From: Sporosarcina ureae
GTDB lineage: Bacteria; Bacillota; Bacilli; Bacillales_A; Planococcaceae
NCBI RefSeq assembly: GCF_002082015.1
Contig: NZ_CP015109.1
Span: 3,005,001 to 3,069,000 of the forward strand
Direction of reading: 5' to 3'
DNA length: 64,000 nucleotides
Shown: positions 18,204 through 24,951 of the stretch, in pieces
Layout of the letters: every line of letters starts with the position of its first letter
Position numbering within the stretch: position 1 is the first letter of the stretch
The notes under the pieces: model-generated
Told to the model about the DNA's origin: nothing
The model's input: the letters and a program-made list of their open reading frames with translations, nothing else
The model's database searches: none
Made by a program: the position numbers and the translations under genes

Positions 18204-19052
18204 ATGTATGGAGAACTGATGATAGGGATCAACATGCTCTTTAACTACGCCATCCTATCATTCACTAATAAAGTTGGAAATCATCAAACGAACAGGAGGA
18301 GGTTATGGAGTGCAGCATTTCTCGGTGCCTTCTTTATTACGTTGTTCCCGTATTCTGTGCCAGCGATGATCTTTACTTTCTTAGGAATGACGTATATTGC
18401 ATTTGGACAAACGTTTGGTAGTTGGAAAAATTCTATTCTCGCTGTACTGATCGCGTCTTTCTTCGCAGGAGGAATGTTGACGTTGGTCTATGCGCATATT
18501 AGTAGCAGCGTAAATCAGAGTTTTTTATTCGTAGCGATCGGTCTAACTTATCTGTCGTTATACATCGTGAAACATAAATGGATTGATACACGCATGATGA
18601 ATAAGTTAATGAGTTTTACGCTCGATTCAGAATTGAGTTTATGGGGGATATCCATTCCGCTAAAAGTATTCATCGACACGGGTAATCATTGTGTAGAGCC
18701 TTTGTCAGGAGATCCTGTACATTTTATTGGTTATTCAGCAGTTAAAGAACAGCTGCCCGTCGACTTCGCTTCAGCACTAGAGTCTTGGAATCCTGAAAAG
18801 TCCCCGGACTTGGCGGTTTTCCCTGCCACATATCAAAGAAGTCTTCGGTTAATACGATTACAGACTGTTCAAGGATCTTCATGGGCCGTCGGGATCAAGT
18901 ATGAAAATTGGTTGCTCGAGGGCGAATTATTGCCTGTGGGGTATATTGTATTGACGAAAGAACAACGTCAATACCCTCAAGGTGCAGCAGCCATATTACA
19001 AATGAGTGCGATGGATGTACTAAAAGAAGAAGGGAGAACAGCTATATGTTAA
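18204..19052 (+). CDS. spoIIGA: Sporulation sigma-E factor-processing peptidase SpoIIGA
   Basis: A 282-residue protein with five or so membrane helices in its first half (about residues 5-135) and a cytosolic aspartic-protease domain. The catalytic motif is [12 protein letters not shown] with D158. It dimerises and cleaves the pro-sequence of SigE in the mother cell after a SpoIIR signal. It is somewhat shorter than the 309-residue B. subtilis protein. AAGGAGG precedes ATG 18204. The stop overlaps the sigE start, so protease and substrate are translationally coupled. Confidence 0.93.
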   Translation: MYGELMIGINMLFNYAILSFTNKVGNHQTNRRRLWSAAFLGAFFITLFPYSVPAMIFTFLGMTYIAFGQTFGSWKNSILAVLIASFFAGGMLTLVYAHISSSVNQSFLFVAIGLTYLSLYIVKHKWIDTRMMNKLMSFTLDSELSLWGISIPLKVFIDTGNHCVEPLSGDPVHFIGYSAVKEQLPVDFASALESWNPEKSPDLAVFPATYQRSLRLIRLQTVQGSSWAVGIKYENWLLEGELLPVGYIVLTKEQRQYPQGAAAILQMSAMDVLKEEGRTAIC

Positions 19053-19756
19053 TAGAAGTAAAAAAATGGGTTTCATATATTGCGGGATTCTTCAGACGAA
19101 AAGGCGGAATATTTTATATTGGAGGACATGAATCACTTCCTAAACCTCTCGATAAGGAGCAAGAAGCCAAAACGATTGCGGCATTAATGAAGGGAGATCC
19201 TGCTGCTCGTGATACATTGATCGAAAAGAACCTACGTCTTGTCGTCTATATCGCAAGACGCTTCGATAATACGAATACGAATATTGAAGATCTCATTAGT
19301 ATTGGAACTATTGGATTGATCAAAGCAATTGAAACTTTTAAAGCAGATAAAAACATTAAGCTGGCAACATACGCTTCTCGTTGTATTGAAAATGAAATTT
19401 TAATGCACTTACGCAAAACGAATCGAATTCGTTCAGAAATTTCATTCGATGAACCGTTGAATTCAGATGCAGATGGTAATGAGTTGCTACTGTCGGATAT
19501 CTTAGGTACAGATGAAGATATTATTACAGACGATGTAGAGAAAAAGCTGGAGCGTCAATATATGATCGATGCCATTTCCGTTTTAGATGAAAGAGAACGT
19601 TATATTATGGAGCAGCGATTTGGATTAATGGGAACAAATGAAATGACACAAAAAGAAGTAGCGGATCTTCTTGGCATTTCACAGTCTTATATATCTAGAT
19701 TAGAAAAGAAAATAATCTCTGAGCTACGTGATCGGCTAAATCAACCCATTTCATAA
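19046..19756 (+). CDS. sigE: RNA polymerase sporulation sigma factor SigE (pro-sigma E)
   Basis: A 236-residue sigma-70 family factor. The first ~22 residues ([17 protein letters not shown]) form the membrane-associating pro-sequence, and the mature protein begins near [13 protein letters not shown] by comparison with B. subtilis pro-SigE. Region 2 has [14 protein letters not shown] and [18 protein letters not shown]; region 4 has [21 protein letters not shown]. It directs early mother-cell transcription. ATG 19046 follows GGGAGAA and overlaps spoIIGA by seven bases; the longer frame from 18908 lies within spoIIGA and is not used. Confidence 0.96.
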   Translation: MLIEVKKWVSYIAGFFRRKGGIFYIGGHESLPKPLDKEQEAKTIAALMKGDPAARDTLIEKNLRLVVYIARRFDNTNTNIEDLISIGTIGLIKAIETFKADKNIKLATYASRCIENEILMHLRKTNRIRSEISFDEPLNSDADGNELLLSDILGTDEDIITDDVEKKLERQYMIDAISVLDERERYIMEQRFGLMGTNEMTQKEVADLLGISQSYISRLEKKIISELRDRLNQPIS

Positions 19757-19793
19757 CTGGACTTATCGGTAGAAATTGGCGATTAGTGAATTC

Positions 19794-19822
19794 GCATATT
19801 CTAAAGAGTTGAGGACAGACTA
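19794..19822 (+). promoter_or_regulatory. SigF/SigG-type forespore promoter for sigG
   Basis: GCATA at 19794-19798 followed by GGACAGACTA at 19813-19822. The pattern fits the SigF layout (GYATA, then GGnnAnAnTA; 14 bases here against the usual 15) and also SigG (GCATA, 17 bases, CAGACTA against CATNNTA). In B. subtilis sigG is transcribed by SigF and then by SigG itself. The site lies about 40 bases before the gene. Confidence 0.75.
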
Positions 19823-19860
19823 CTCTGTACACTCACCTATAGAATGCGGAGGAAGAGCCA

Positions 19861-20649
19861 ATGGTACGTACAAGAGTAGAAATTTGTGGGATCAATACGT
19901 CCGAGCTGCCTTTATTAACTGCAGATGTGATGAAAGAGACATTCATCCGTTTGCAAAGCGGTGACGAATTTGCCAGAGATGAATTGGTATTTGCGAATTT
20001 GCGTCTCGTACTTAGCCTTGTTCAGCGCTTTAACTATCGTGGAGAGCAGGCTGATGATTTGTTCCAGGTTGGTTGTATTGGGTTGTTGAAAGCCATAGAC
20101 AATTTCGATCTAAAACATAATGTCCGGTTTTCCACCTATGCTGTGCCGATGATCATTGGAGAAATTAAGCGACATCTTCGTGATCATCATGCTGTTCGTG
20201 TATCTCGATCTTTACGTGATATCGCGTATAAGGCGATTAGAGCAAAAGAACAATATGTCAACGAACATCAACACGAACCAAAAATTTCAGATCTAGAGAA
20301 GATTACCGGCATACCGGAAGAAGATATACTATTCGCCCTCGATGCCATACAGGATCCTATGTCATTACATGAGCCAATGAACAGCGATGGTGGAGATCCA
20401 ATTTATATGATGGATCAGCTACATGACCAAAGAGTATCAGAAGACCGCTGGATGAACTACGTATCCATTAAAGATAAGATGGGCGAGCTAGATGAACGAC
20501 AGCAGCTCATCGTCTCCAAACGATTTTATCTCGGTCAGACGCAAACCGAGATCGCTAAGGAGCTCGGGATTTCACAAGCGCAAATCTCGAGAATTGAAAA
20601 GCATGCGATGGAACAGATTCGGCACGGAATTGAACAGAAGAAATACTAA
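19861..20649 (+). CDS. sigG: RNA polymerase sporulation sigma factor SigG
   Basis: A 262-residue sigma-70 family factor that directs late forespore transcription. It begins RTRVEICGINTSELPLL, the SigG-type N-terminus, followed by region 2 (NLRLVLSLVQRFNYRGEQADDLFQVG), region 3 (IKRHLRDHHAVRVSRSLRD) and region 4 (QTQTEIAKELGISQAQISRIEK). GGAGGAAG precedes ATG 19861. The order spoIIGA-sigE-sigG is conserved in Bacillales. Confidence 0.96.
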   Translation: MVRTRVEICGINTSELPLLTADVMKETFIRLQSGDEFARDELVFANLRLVLSLVQRFNYRGEQADDLFQVGCIGLLKAIDNFDLKHNVRFSTYAVPMIIGEIKRHLRDHHAVRVSRSLRDIAYKAIRAKEQYVNEHQHEPKISDLEKITGIPEEDILFALDAIQDPMSLHEPMNSDGGDPIYMMDQLHDQRVSEDRWMNYVSIKDKMGELDERQQLIVSKRFYLGQTQTEIAKELGISQAQISRIEKHAMEQIRHGIEQKKY

Positions 20650-20670
20650 ATATCGTCTGATGTCTCTAAG

Positions 20671-20707
20671 ACTGTCCTTCACACTTAAGTTGTGAAGGGC
20701 AGTTTTT
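20671..20707 (+). terminator. Intrinsic terminator after sigG
   Basis: A 13-bp stem, 20671-20683 with 20691-20703, one U-G wobble, 7-base loop CTTAAGT, then TTTTT. It ends the sigE-sigG transcript. Confidence 0.88.
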
Positions 20708-20796
20708 ATGTTGATAGTGGATTAAATGGCCGATGAAAAAAACATCCATTCTCAGCGTTCCATTTTTGTATTGTTTTGGACATTTGTGAGCTAATG

Positions 20797-20802
20797 TATA
20801 AT
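20797..20802 (+). promoter_or_regulatory. Isolated TATAAT upstream of the repeat array
   Basis: TATAAT at 20797-20802 has only poor -35 candidates (TTTGGA at 16 bases, TTGGAC at 15). If it is a promoter, its transcript would begin just before the 21-bp repeat array and run toward ylmC. Confidence 0.35.
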
Positions 20803-20823
20803 CGAACCCTAAGCTCCATATGC

Positions 20824-20969
20824 AAGCGCTCATACAATTCATCTAAGTGATCATAGTAGCGGCACACCCGCTCATTAATTACCGCAAGCGATCATTGTCA
20901 ACGGGTGAACGCTCTTGAACAGCATGTAAGCGCTCATACTTGCTCTATAACCGCTCATCAAGCTATAAA
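20824..20969 (+). repeat. Array of seven CGCTCAT-like motifs at 21-bp period
   Basis: Seven copies of a 10-base motif, consensus A-A-S-C-G-M-T-C-A-T, start at 20824, 20845, 20866, 20886, 20907, 20928 and 20949. The steps are 21, 21, 20, 21, 21 and 21 bases. Copies read AAGCGCTCAT, AAGTGATCAT, ACCCGCTCAT, AAGCGATCAT, GAACGCTCTT, AAGCGCTCAT and AACCGCTCAT. The 11 bases between motifs are not conserved. A decayed eighth unit may begin at 20970. Two helical turns per unit put all motifs on one face of the helix. No coding sense is apparent. Confidence 0.85.
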
Positions 20970-21176
20970 CCTCGATAGATCACGAACGTAAAAAAGCGAA
21001 ATGTCGATACCAGTCCATACTTACTTCAAGAATTCCTTAATTCCCACAAGTAAAACAGTAATTCTGATCCACTTTCTAACTCAATACTTTAACACGCACT
21101 ATTTCACGTTGAAGTCAGTCTCCTTACGTTCTCATTAAAACTCACTATGCATAGTATGAAAGAAGGAGGGGAAACT
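20970..21176 (+). other. Intergenic region before ylmC
   Basis: About 200 AT-rich bases between the repeat array and ylmC. I see no gene, terminator or convincing promoter here. Confidence 0.5.
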
Positions 21177-21422
21177 ATGCGTTTTTCCAGCTTGCAGAAA
21201 AAAGAAGTGATTGAGCTGAAAAAAGGAGCGTTCCTAGGTTTTGTTCAAGATGCTACAATCGACATCGAAAAAGGTGAAATCGCGCAACTTCATATAGGTG
21301 AACTTGAGCGATCCTTTTTCTCAGACAGCAAGTCAAAAGGTGTCCAAAAAATCCATTACAGAGACGTCATGACGATTGGAAAAGATATTATCTTGATCGA
21401 CAATAAACGGCTCAATAAATGA
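21177..21422 (+). CDS. ylmC: YlmC/YmxH family PRC-barrel protein
   Basis: An 81-residue protein with a PRC-barrel-like fold: MRFSSLQKKEVIELKKGAFLG at the start, then short beta strands ending in MTIGKDIILID. The YlmC/YmxH family is linked to sporulation by annotation only; no precise function is known. ATG 21177 has AAGGAGGGG at 21163-21171; the longer frame from 21147 is not needed. It sits after sigG as in B. subtilis, but ylmA before it and ylmD after it are missing. Confidence 0.85.
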   Translation: MRFSSLQKKEVIELKKGAFLGFVQDATIDIEKGEIAQLHIGELERSFFSDSKSKGVQKIHYRDVMTIGKDIILIDNKRLNK

Positions 21423-21429
21423 CTTATCG

Positions 21430-21458
21430 TTGATATATAGTGCTCTAATTGATACAAT
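21430..21458 (+). promoter_or_regulatory. SigA promoter for ylmE-sepF
   Basis: TTGATA at 21430-21435 and TACAAT at 21453-21458 with the optimal 17-base spacer. The transcript would begin near 21465. This argues against ATG 21468 as the start of the next gene, because no leader would be left. Confidence 0.75.
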
Positions 21459-21488
21459 GAAATAAAGATGATGAAAAGTAGTGATAAT

Positions 21489-22181
21489 ATGGAACGAGTA
21501 GAACAACGACTAGTAACTATACAAAAACAAATACATGAAGCATGTGAAACAGTAAATCGTAGCCCGGACGACATCACGTTAATTGCTGTCACAAAGCAAG
21601 TCTCGTCCGCTAGAGCGCAATCCTTACTGGACGTTGGGATCAAGGATTTAGGAGAAAATCGGCTTGAAGGATTGCTGAAAAAGCAGGAAACGATTGAGGA
21701 TCCGGTAAATTGGCACTTCATTGGTAACTTGCAGACACGCAAAGTGAAAGAATTAGTCGACACCATTGACTGCCTTCATTCGCTTGACCGTATGAGCCTT
21801 GCGAAAGAAGTGAATAAGCGGGCAACTAAGCCGCTGGATTGTTTTGTACAAGTCAATGTGTCAGGTGAAGAATCCAAGTCAGGCATTACTCCTGAGGAGG
21901 TAGATGTATTTTTTGAGCAATTGGCAGCTTACGAAAACGTTCATGTAATAGGGCTCATGACGATGGCGCCAAATACAGATGATGAATCCGTTGTTCGCGA
22001 AACATTCCGTTCTTTACGTGAACTACGAGACAAAATCGCAGCAAAGAAGCTATCTTACGCACCGTGTACAAAATTGTCTATGGGTATGTCCAATGACTTT
22101 ACAATCGCAATAGAAGAAGGTGCAACTCATATACGCATCGGCACTGCATTGGCCGGTTCAGAAAGCGGGGAAACTGAATGA
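21489..22181 (+). CDS. ylmE: YggS/YlmE family pyridoxal phosphate homeostasis protein
   Basis: A 230-residue, alanine-racemase-fold, PLP-binding protein without known catalytic activity that affects PLP and amino-acid balance. Motifs are [10 protein letters not shown] with the PLP-binding Lys, [41 protein letters not shown] and LSMGMSNDF. The frame opens at ATG 21468, but ATG 21489 (MERVEQRL) is chosen: it matches the length of B. subtilis YlmE and leaves a leader after the predicted promoter. The ribosome binding site is weak for either start. ATGA overlap with sepF. Confidence 0.88.
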   Translation: MERVEQRLVTIQKQIHEACETVNRSPDDITLIAVTKQVSSARAQSLLDVGIKDLGENRLEGLLKKQETIEDPVNWHFIGNLQTRKVKELVDTIDCLHSLDRMSLAKEVNKRATKPLDCFVQVNVSGEESKSGITPEEVDVFFEQLAAYENVHVIGLMTMAPNTDDESVVRETFRSLRELRDKIAAKKLSYAPCTKLSMGMSNDFTIAIEEGATHIRIGTALAGSESGETE

Positions 22182-22675
22182 GCCTAAAAAAACGATTGGA
22201 AAAAATGTTTTGGGTACAGGAAGAAGACTTAGTTCAACAACCAAAACCTCAAAGTAAACTAACAAAAGGTGAACAAACAACAGCTCGTAAAGGGATGAAG
22301 AAGCTAGGGGGTAAGAAACGAGCTGTCAATAGTCGTCTTCAAGCCCCCCAGCAACATGCTTCTTCCACACAAGCTCCAGTGATTAGCTTACAAAGTCTGC
22401 AAAAATCTTCAAAAGTTATTTTACTAGAGCCGCGTTCTTATGCAGAAGTAGAGGACATCGCGGAACATTTAAAGAATCGCCGTTCCGTCGTAGTGAACTT
22501 ACAGCAGATAGAACGAGATCAAGGATTTCGTATTATTGATTTCCTAAGTGGTACAGTATATGCCCTCGGTGGCGACATTCAACGAATTGGCGCAGATATA
22601 TTTTTATGTGCACCCGACAACGTGGAAGTAGCCGGTAAAATTACGGAATTTCTATCTGAGCAAAACGAACGATAG
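22178..22675 (+). CDS. sepF: Cell division protein SepF
   Basis: A 165-residue protein with an amphipathic N-terminal membrane-binding helix ([13 protein letters not shown]), a Gln-, Lys- and Pro-rich linker (about residues 18-85) and a C-terminal SepF domain ([53 protein letters not shown]). SepF polymerises into arcs, tethers FtsZ to the membrane and partly replaces FtsA. Coupled to ylmE through ATGA. Confidence 0.94.
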   Translation: MSLKKRLEKMFWVQEEDLVQQPKPQSKLTKGEQTTARKGMKKLGGKKRAVNSRLQAPQQHASSTQAPVISLQSLQKSSKVILLEPRSYAEVEDIAEHLKNRRSVVVNLQQIERDQGFRIIDFLSGTVYALGGDIQRIGADIFLCAPDNVEVAGKITEFLSEQNER

Positions 22676-22740
22676 GCTACACAATTTAGAACTTTCACTT
22701 AATGAAAGTCGAACAATTTGAATGAGGTGTACATGTAATT

Positions 22741-23031
22741 ATGATCGCATTATTAAATAATTCTTATTTATTAATCTCTGGAGCCTTACAATTATATTCT
22801 ATTCTGTTAGTCATTTATATTTTAATGTCATGGGTTCCATCTACTAGAGAAACAAAATTTGGTCAGCTTATAGCCAAAATAGCAGAGCCATACTTAGGGT
22901 TTTTCCGTAAGTTCATACCACCGTTTGGAATGATTGATTTTTCACCGATTGTCGCATTACTGTCATTACAATTAATCAGCAGAGGAATAGGTCAGATTTA
23001 CTTGATGATTTTCCAAGCATTAGTATATTAA
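22741..23031 (+). CDS. ylmG: YggT family membrane protein (YlmG)
   Basis: A 96-residue protein with two membrane segments (about residues 12-32 and 66-92) separated by a polar stretch containing SWVPSTRETKFGQ and PYLGFFRKFIPPFGMIDFSP, the YggT family signature. The function is unclear; in bacteria and plastids it has been tied to division or membrane protein distribution. GAGGTG lies 11 or more bases before ATG 22741. It lies between sepF and ylmH as in other Bacillales. Confidence 0.88.
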   Translation: MIALLNNSYLLISGALQLYSILLVIYILMSWVPSTRETKFGQLIAKIAEPYLGFFRKFIPPFGMIDFSPIVALLSLQLISRGIGQIYLMIFQALVY

Positions 23032-23053
23032 GTATAACCTTAGCTTGAATTGG

Positions 23054-23080
23054 AAATCCTCACAAGGTGAGGATTTTTTT
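23054..23080 (+). terminator. Intrinsic terminator after ylmG
   Basis: A perfect 10-bp stem AAATCCTCAC / GTGAGGATTT (23054-23063 with 23067-23076), 3-base loop, followed by T residues. ylmH begins only 20 bases later, so this may attenuate rather than fully end transcription. Confidence 0.7.
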
Positions 23081-23100
23081 ATATAAGGAGAAGAACTAGA

Positions 23101-23877
23101 ATGGATTCAATATTTCAACATTTTCGTAAAGAAGAACAACCGTTTATTGAAAAGGTGAATAGTTGGGTGAAGGACGTAGAAGATACATATGCCCCCAAGC
23201 TAACGGAGTTTATGGACCCGCGTCAGCGTTTTATAACGGAATCTATCGTGAGGAATTCAGATCTTGGATTAACCGCTGACGGTGGCTTCCACGACGCAGA
23301 ACGTCAGCGTGTGCTAATCTATCCTGATTATTACATCCCGACAAAAGAGGATTTTCAAATCAGTATTTATAATGTGAACTATCCTAAAAAATTCGTTACT
23401 ATGAAACATTCACAATTACTTGGGTCTCTTTTGTCTGTTGGAATTGAGCGTTCACGATTTGGTGATATTCAACTAACTGATGAAGCAGTACAATTTGCGG
23501 TTGCGGAGGAAGTGTCTGAATATATCCACGTCCATTTCACGCAAGTTGGAAAAGTGAAAGTTTCTGTAGAGCCAGTACAAAACACGGAAGATTTTATAGA
23601 TGTAAAAAATGAATGGACAGAAGAACTCCATATTGTTAGTTCATTGCGTCTGGATGTAGTGATTGCAGCATTAACAAACAGTTCAAGAGCCAAAGCTTCG
23701 TCGCTTATTAAAGCGGAGAAAGTAAAAGTGAATTGGGCAATGATTGATAAACAGGCATTTGAAGTAGAAGAATATGATGTTCTATCAATTAGAGGGTATG
23801 GTCGCTTCAGAATCATGAGTATTGAAGGACGCACAAAGAAAGATAAGATCCGCGTGATGATCGGTACACTTGTCTAA
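23101..23877 (+). CDS. ylmH: S4-domain RNA-binding protein YlmH
   Basis: A 258-residue protein with an N-terminal YlmH-specific domain (PRQRFITESIVRNSDLGLTADGG, RVLIYPDYY) and a C-terminal S4 RNA-binding domain (about residues 183-240: LRLDVVIAALTNSSRAKASSLI). YlmH binds ribosomes and has been reported as a ribosome-associated quality-control factor in B. subtilis that can act alongside RqcH, whose gene also lies in this window. AAGGAGAAG precedes ATG 23101. Confidence 0.9.
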   Translation: MDSIFQHFRKEEQPFIEKVNSWVKDVEDTYAPKLTEFMDPRQRFITESIVRNSDLGLTADGGFHDAERQRVLIYPDYYIPTKEDFQISIYNVNYPKKFVTMKHSQLLGSLLSVGIERSRFGDIQLTDEAVQFAVAEEVSEYIHVHFTQVGKVKVSVEPVQNTEDFIDVKNEWTEELHIVSSLRLDVVIAALTNSSRAKASSLIKAEKVKVNWAMIDKQAFEVEEYDVLSIRGYGRFRIMSIEGRTKKDKIRVMIGTLV

Positions 23878-23976
23878 ATTGAATCCTTGATAAATTAAGA
23901 AAAGTAGTGTTTAATCAAGTAGTAAACATCATCACACTGTAAACTATGTAAGCATACTGAAAGGAGAAAGCGTATT

Positions 23977-24543
23977 ATGGCTTTAACCCCTACGGATATA
24001 CATAACAAAACGTTTAATACGAAATTTCGTGGCTATGATGAAGATGAAGTAAATGGATTTTTAGAACAGCTGATGAAAGACTATGAAAACGTCCTGAAGA
24101 AAAATGAAGAGCTTGAAAAAACGGTTTCTGATAATCAAGCAAAGATTACTCACTTTAATTTAATAGAAGAAACGATGCAAAAATCTATTCTAATCGCACA
24201 AGAAGCTGCGGAAGATGTTCGAAAAAATGCTGTTCAAGAATCGAAGTTAATCATTTCGGAAGCAGAAAAGAATGCAGACCGCCTTGTGAATGACGCACTC
24301 GCGCAGGCTAGAAAGATAGCGCTCGAAGTAGAAGTGTTAAAGAAACAGTCAAAAGTATTCAAAAGCCGCTTTAAGATGATGGTAGAAGCACAGCTCGACA
24401 TGATCAATACGGAAGACTGGGATGACCTGTTGAAGTATGAGTTGGATACATCCAGCGTGGAAAGTGTAGCTGAAAAGGAATTAGATATTCCAAATGTAGA
24501 TAGTTTAGATGAAGAACTAGTTAAGAAGCCGGAAGAAGCTTGA
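23977..24543 (+). CDS. divIVA: Cell division initiation protein DivIVA
   Basis: A 188-residue coiled-coil protein that senses negative membrane curvature at poles and septa. The N-terminus MALTPTDIHNKTFNTKFRGY carries the lipid-binding F17-R18 pair at the same positions as in B. subtilis. Coiled coils run from about residues 32 to 65 and 75 to 135; the tail is acidic. AAAGGAGAA precedes ATG 23977. The stop codon overlaps the -35 box of the downstream ileS promoter. Confidence 0.95.
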   Translation: MALTPTDIHNKTFNTKFRGYDEDEVNGFLEQLMKDYENVLKKNEELEKTVSDNQAKITHFNLIEETMQKSILIAQEAAEDVRKNAVQESKLIISEAEKNADRLVNDALAQARKIALEVEVLKKQSKVFKSRFKMMVEAQLDMINTEDWDDLLKYELDTSSVESVAEKELDIPNVDSLDEELVKKPEEA

Positions 24544-24568
24544 CAACATTCGAACACATTTTTATAAT
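24540..24568 (+). promoter_or_regulatory. Perfect consensus SigA promoter for the ileS T-box leader
   Basis: TTGACA at 24540-24545 and TATAAT at 24563-24568 with a 17-base spacer: a full consensus promoter. The -35 box contains the divIVA stop codon. Transcription would start near 24575 and produce the T-box leader. A maximal promoter suits a gene whose output is set by downstream attenuation. Confidence 0.93.
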
Positions 24569-24579
24569 GAAAAGTAAAA

Positions 24580-24820
24580 TGAAAAAGAAGCGTTGAAGGA
24601 AAGAGTACTTTCTAATTTCACCTATAGCGAGCCAGGGGCGGTGTAAGCCTGGTGGTAAATCAGAAACGAAAATCACTCCTGAGCTAGAACCTTTATGTAA
24701 ATCTAGGTTCTCGGTCTCACACTGCCGTTATTAGTGTCTAAGCGGCAATTGCTATATGCAATTGCAAGTAGGGTGGTACCGCGAGAACAAACCTCGTCCC
24801 TTTTTGGGATGGGGTTTTTT
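24580..24820 (+). promoter_or_regulatory. T-box riboswitch (Ile) controlling ileS
   Basis: A tRNA-sensing leader. Stem I elements include the GAGTA bulge motif near 24603-24607 and the specifier loop GAAAATCAC with ATC (Ile) at 24672-24674. The conserved T-box sequence AGGGTGGTACCGCG is at 24770-24783. The terminator hairpin is 24791-24800 with 24806-24815 (10 bp with two G-U wobbles), then a U-tract. Uncharged tRNA-Ile would pair with TGG in the T-box bulge and form the antiterminator. The specifier matches the gene downstream. Confidence 0.95.
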
Positions 24821-24825
24821 ATATT

Positions 24826-24877
24826 CAAAAGCGGAAACAGCCTGACGCTTGTAGCTAGCTGGATCCAAAAGCGGAAA
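24826..24877 (+). repeat. Direct repeat CAAAAGCGGAAA in the ileS leader
   Basis: Two identical copies of CAAAAGCGGAAA at 24826-24837 and 24866-24877, 40 bases apart, between the T-box terminator and the ileS ribosome binding site. The surroundings (CAGCCTGACGCTTGTAGC, then GCACCGTTAAGGCC) look like remnants of an interspersed repeat of the kind common in Bacillales intergenic regions. Confidence 0.65.
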
Positions 24878-24951
24878 GCACCGTTAAGGCCTAAAAGTGT
24901 TCCTATCAATACACTACAAACGATGTACACATATTTTAAGGAGGAATTATA

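Noticed and set aside
18908-19045. Longer SigE start inside spoIIGA
   Set aside because: Pro-SigE length and pro-sequence fit ATG 19046; upstream codons are spoIIGA read in another frame.
20824-20969. CRISPR array
   Set aside because: Only about 10 bases per unit are conserved and the spacing is 21 bases; CRISPR repeats are longer, nearly identical and separated by longer unique spacers. No cas genes are nearby.
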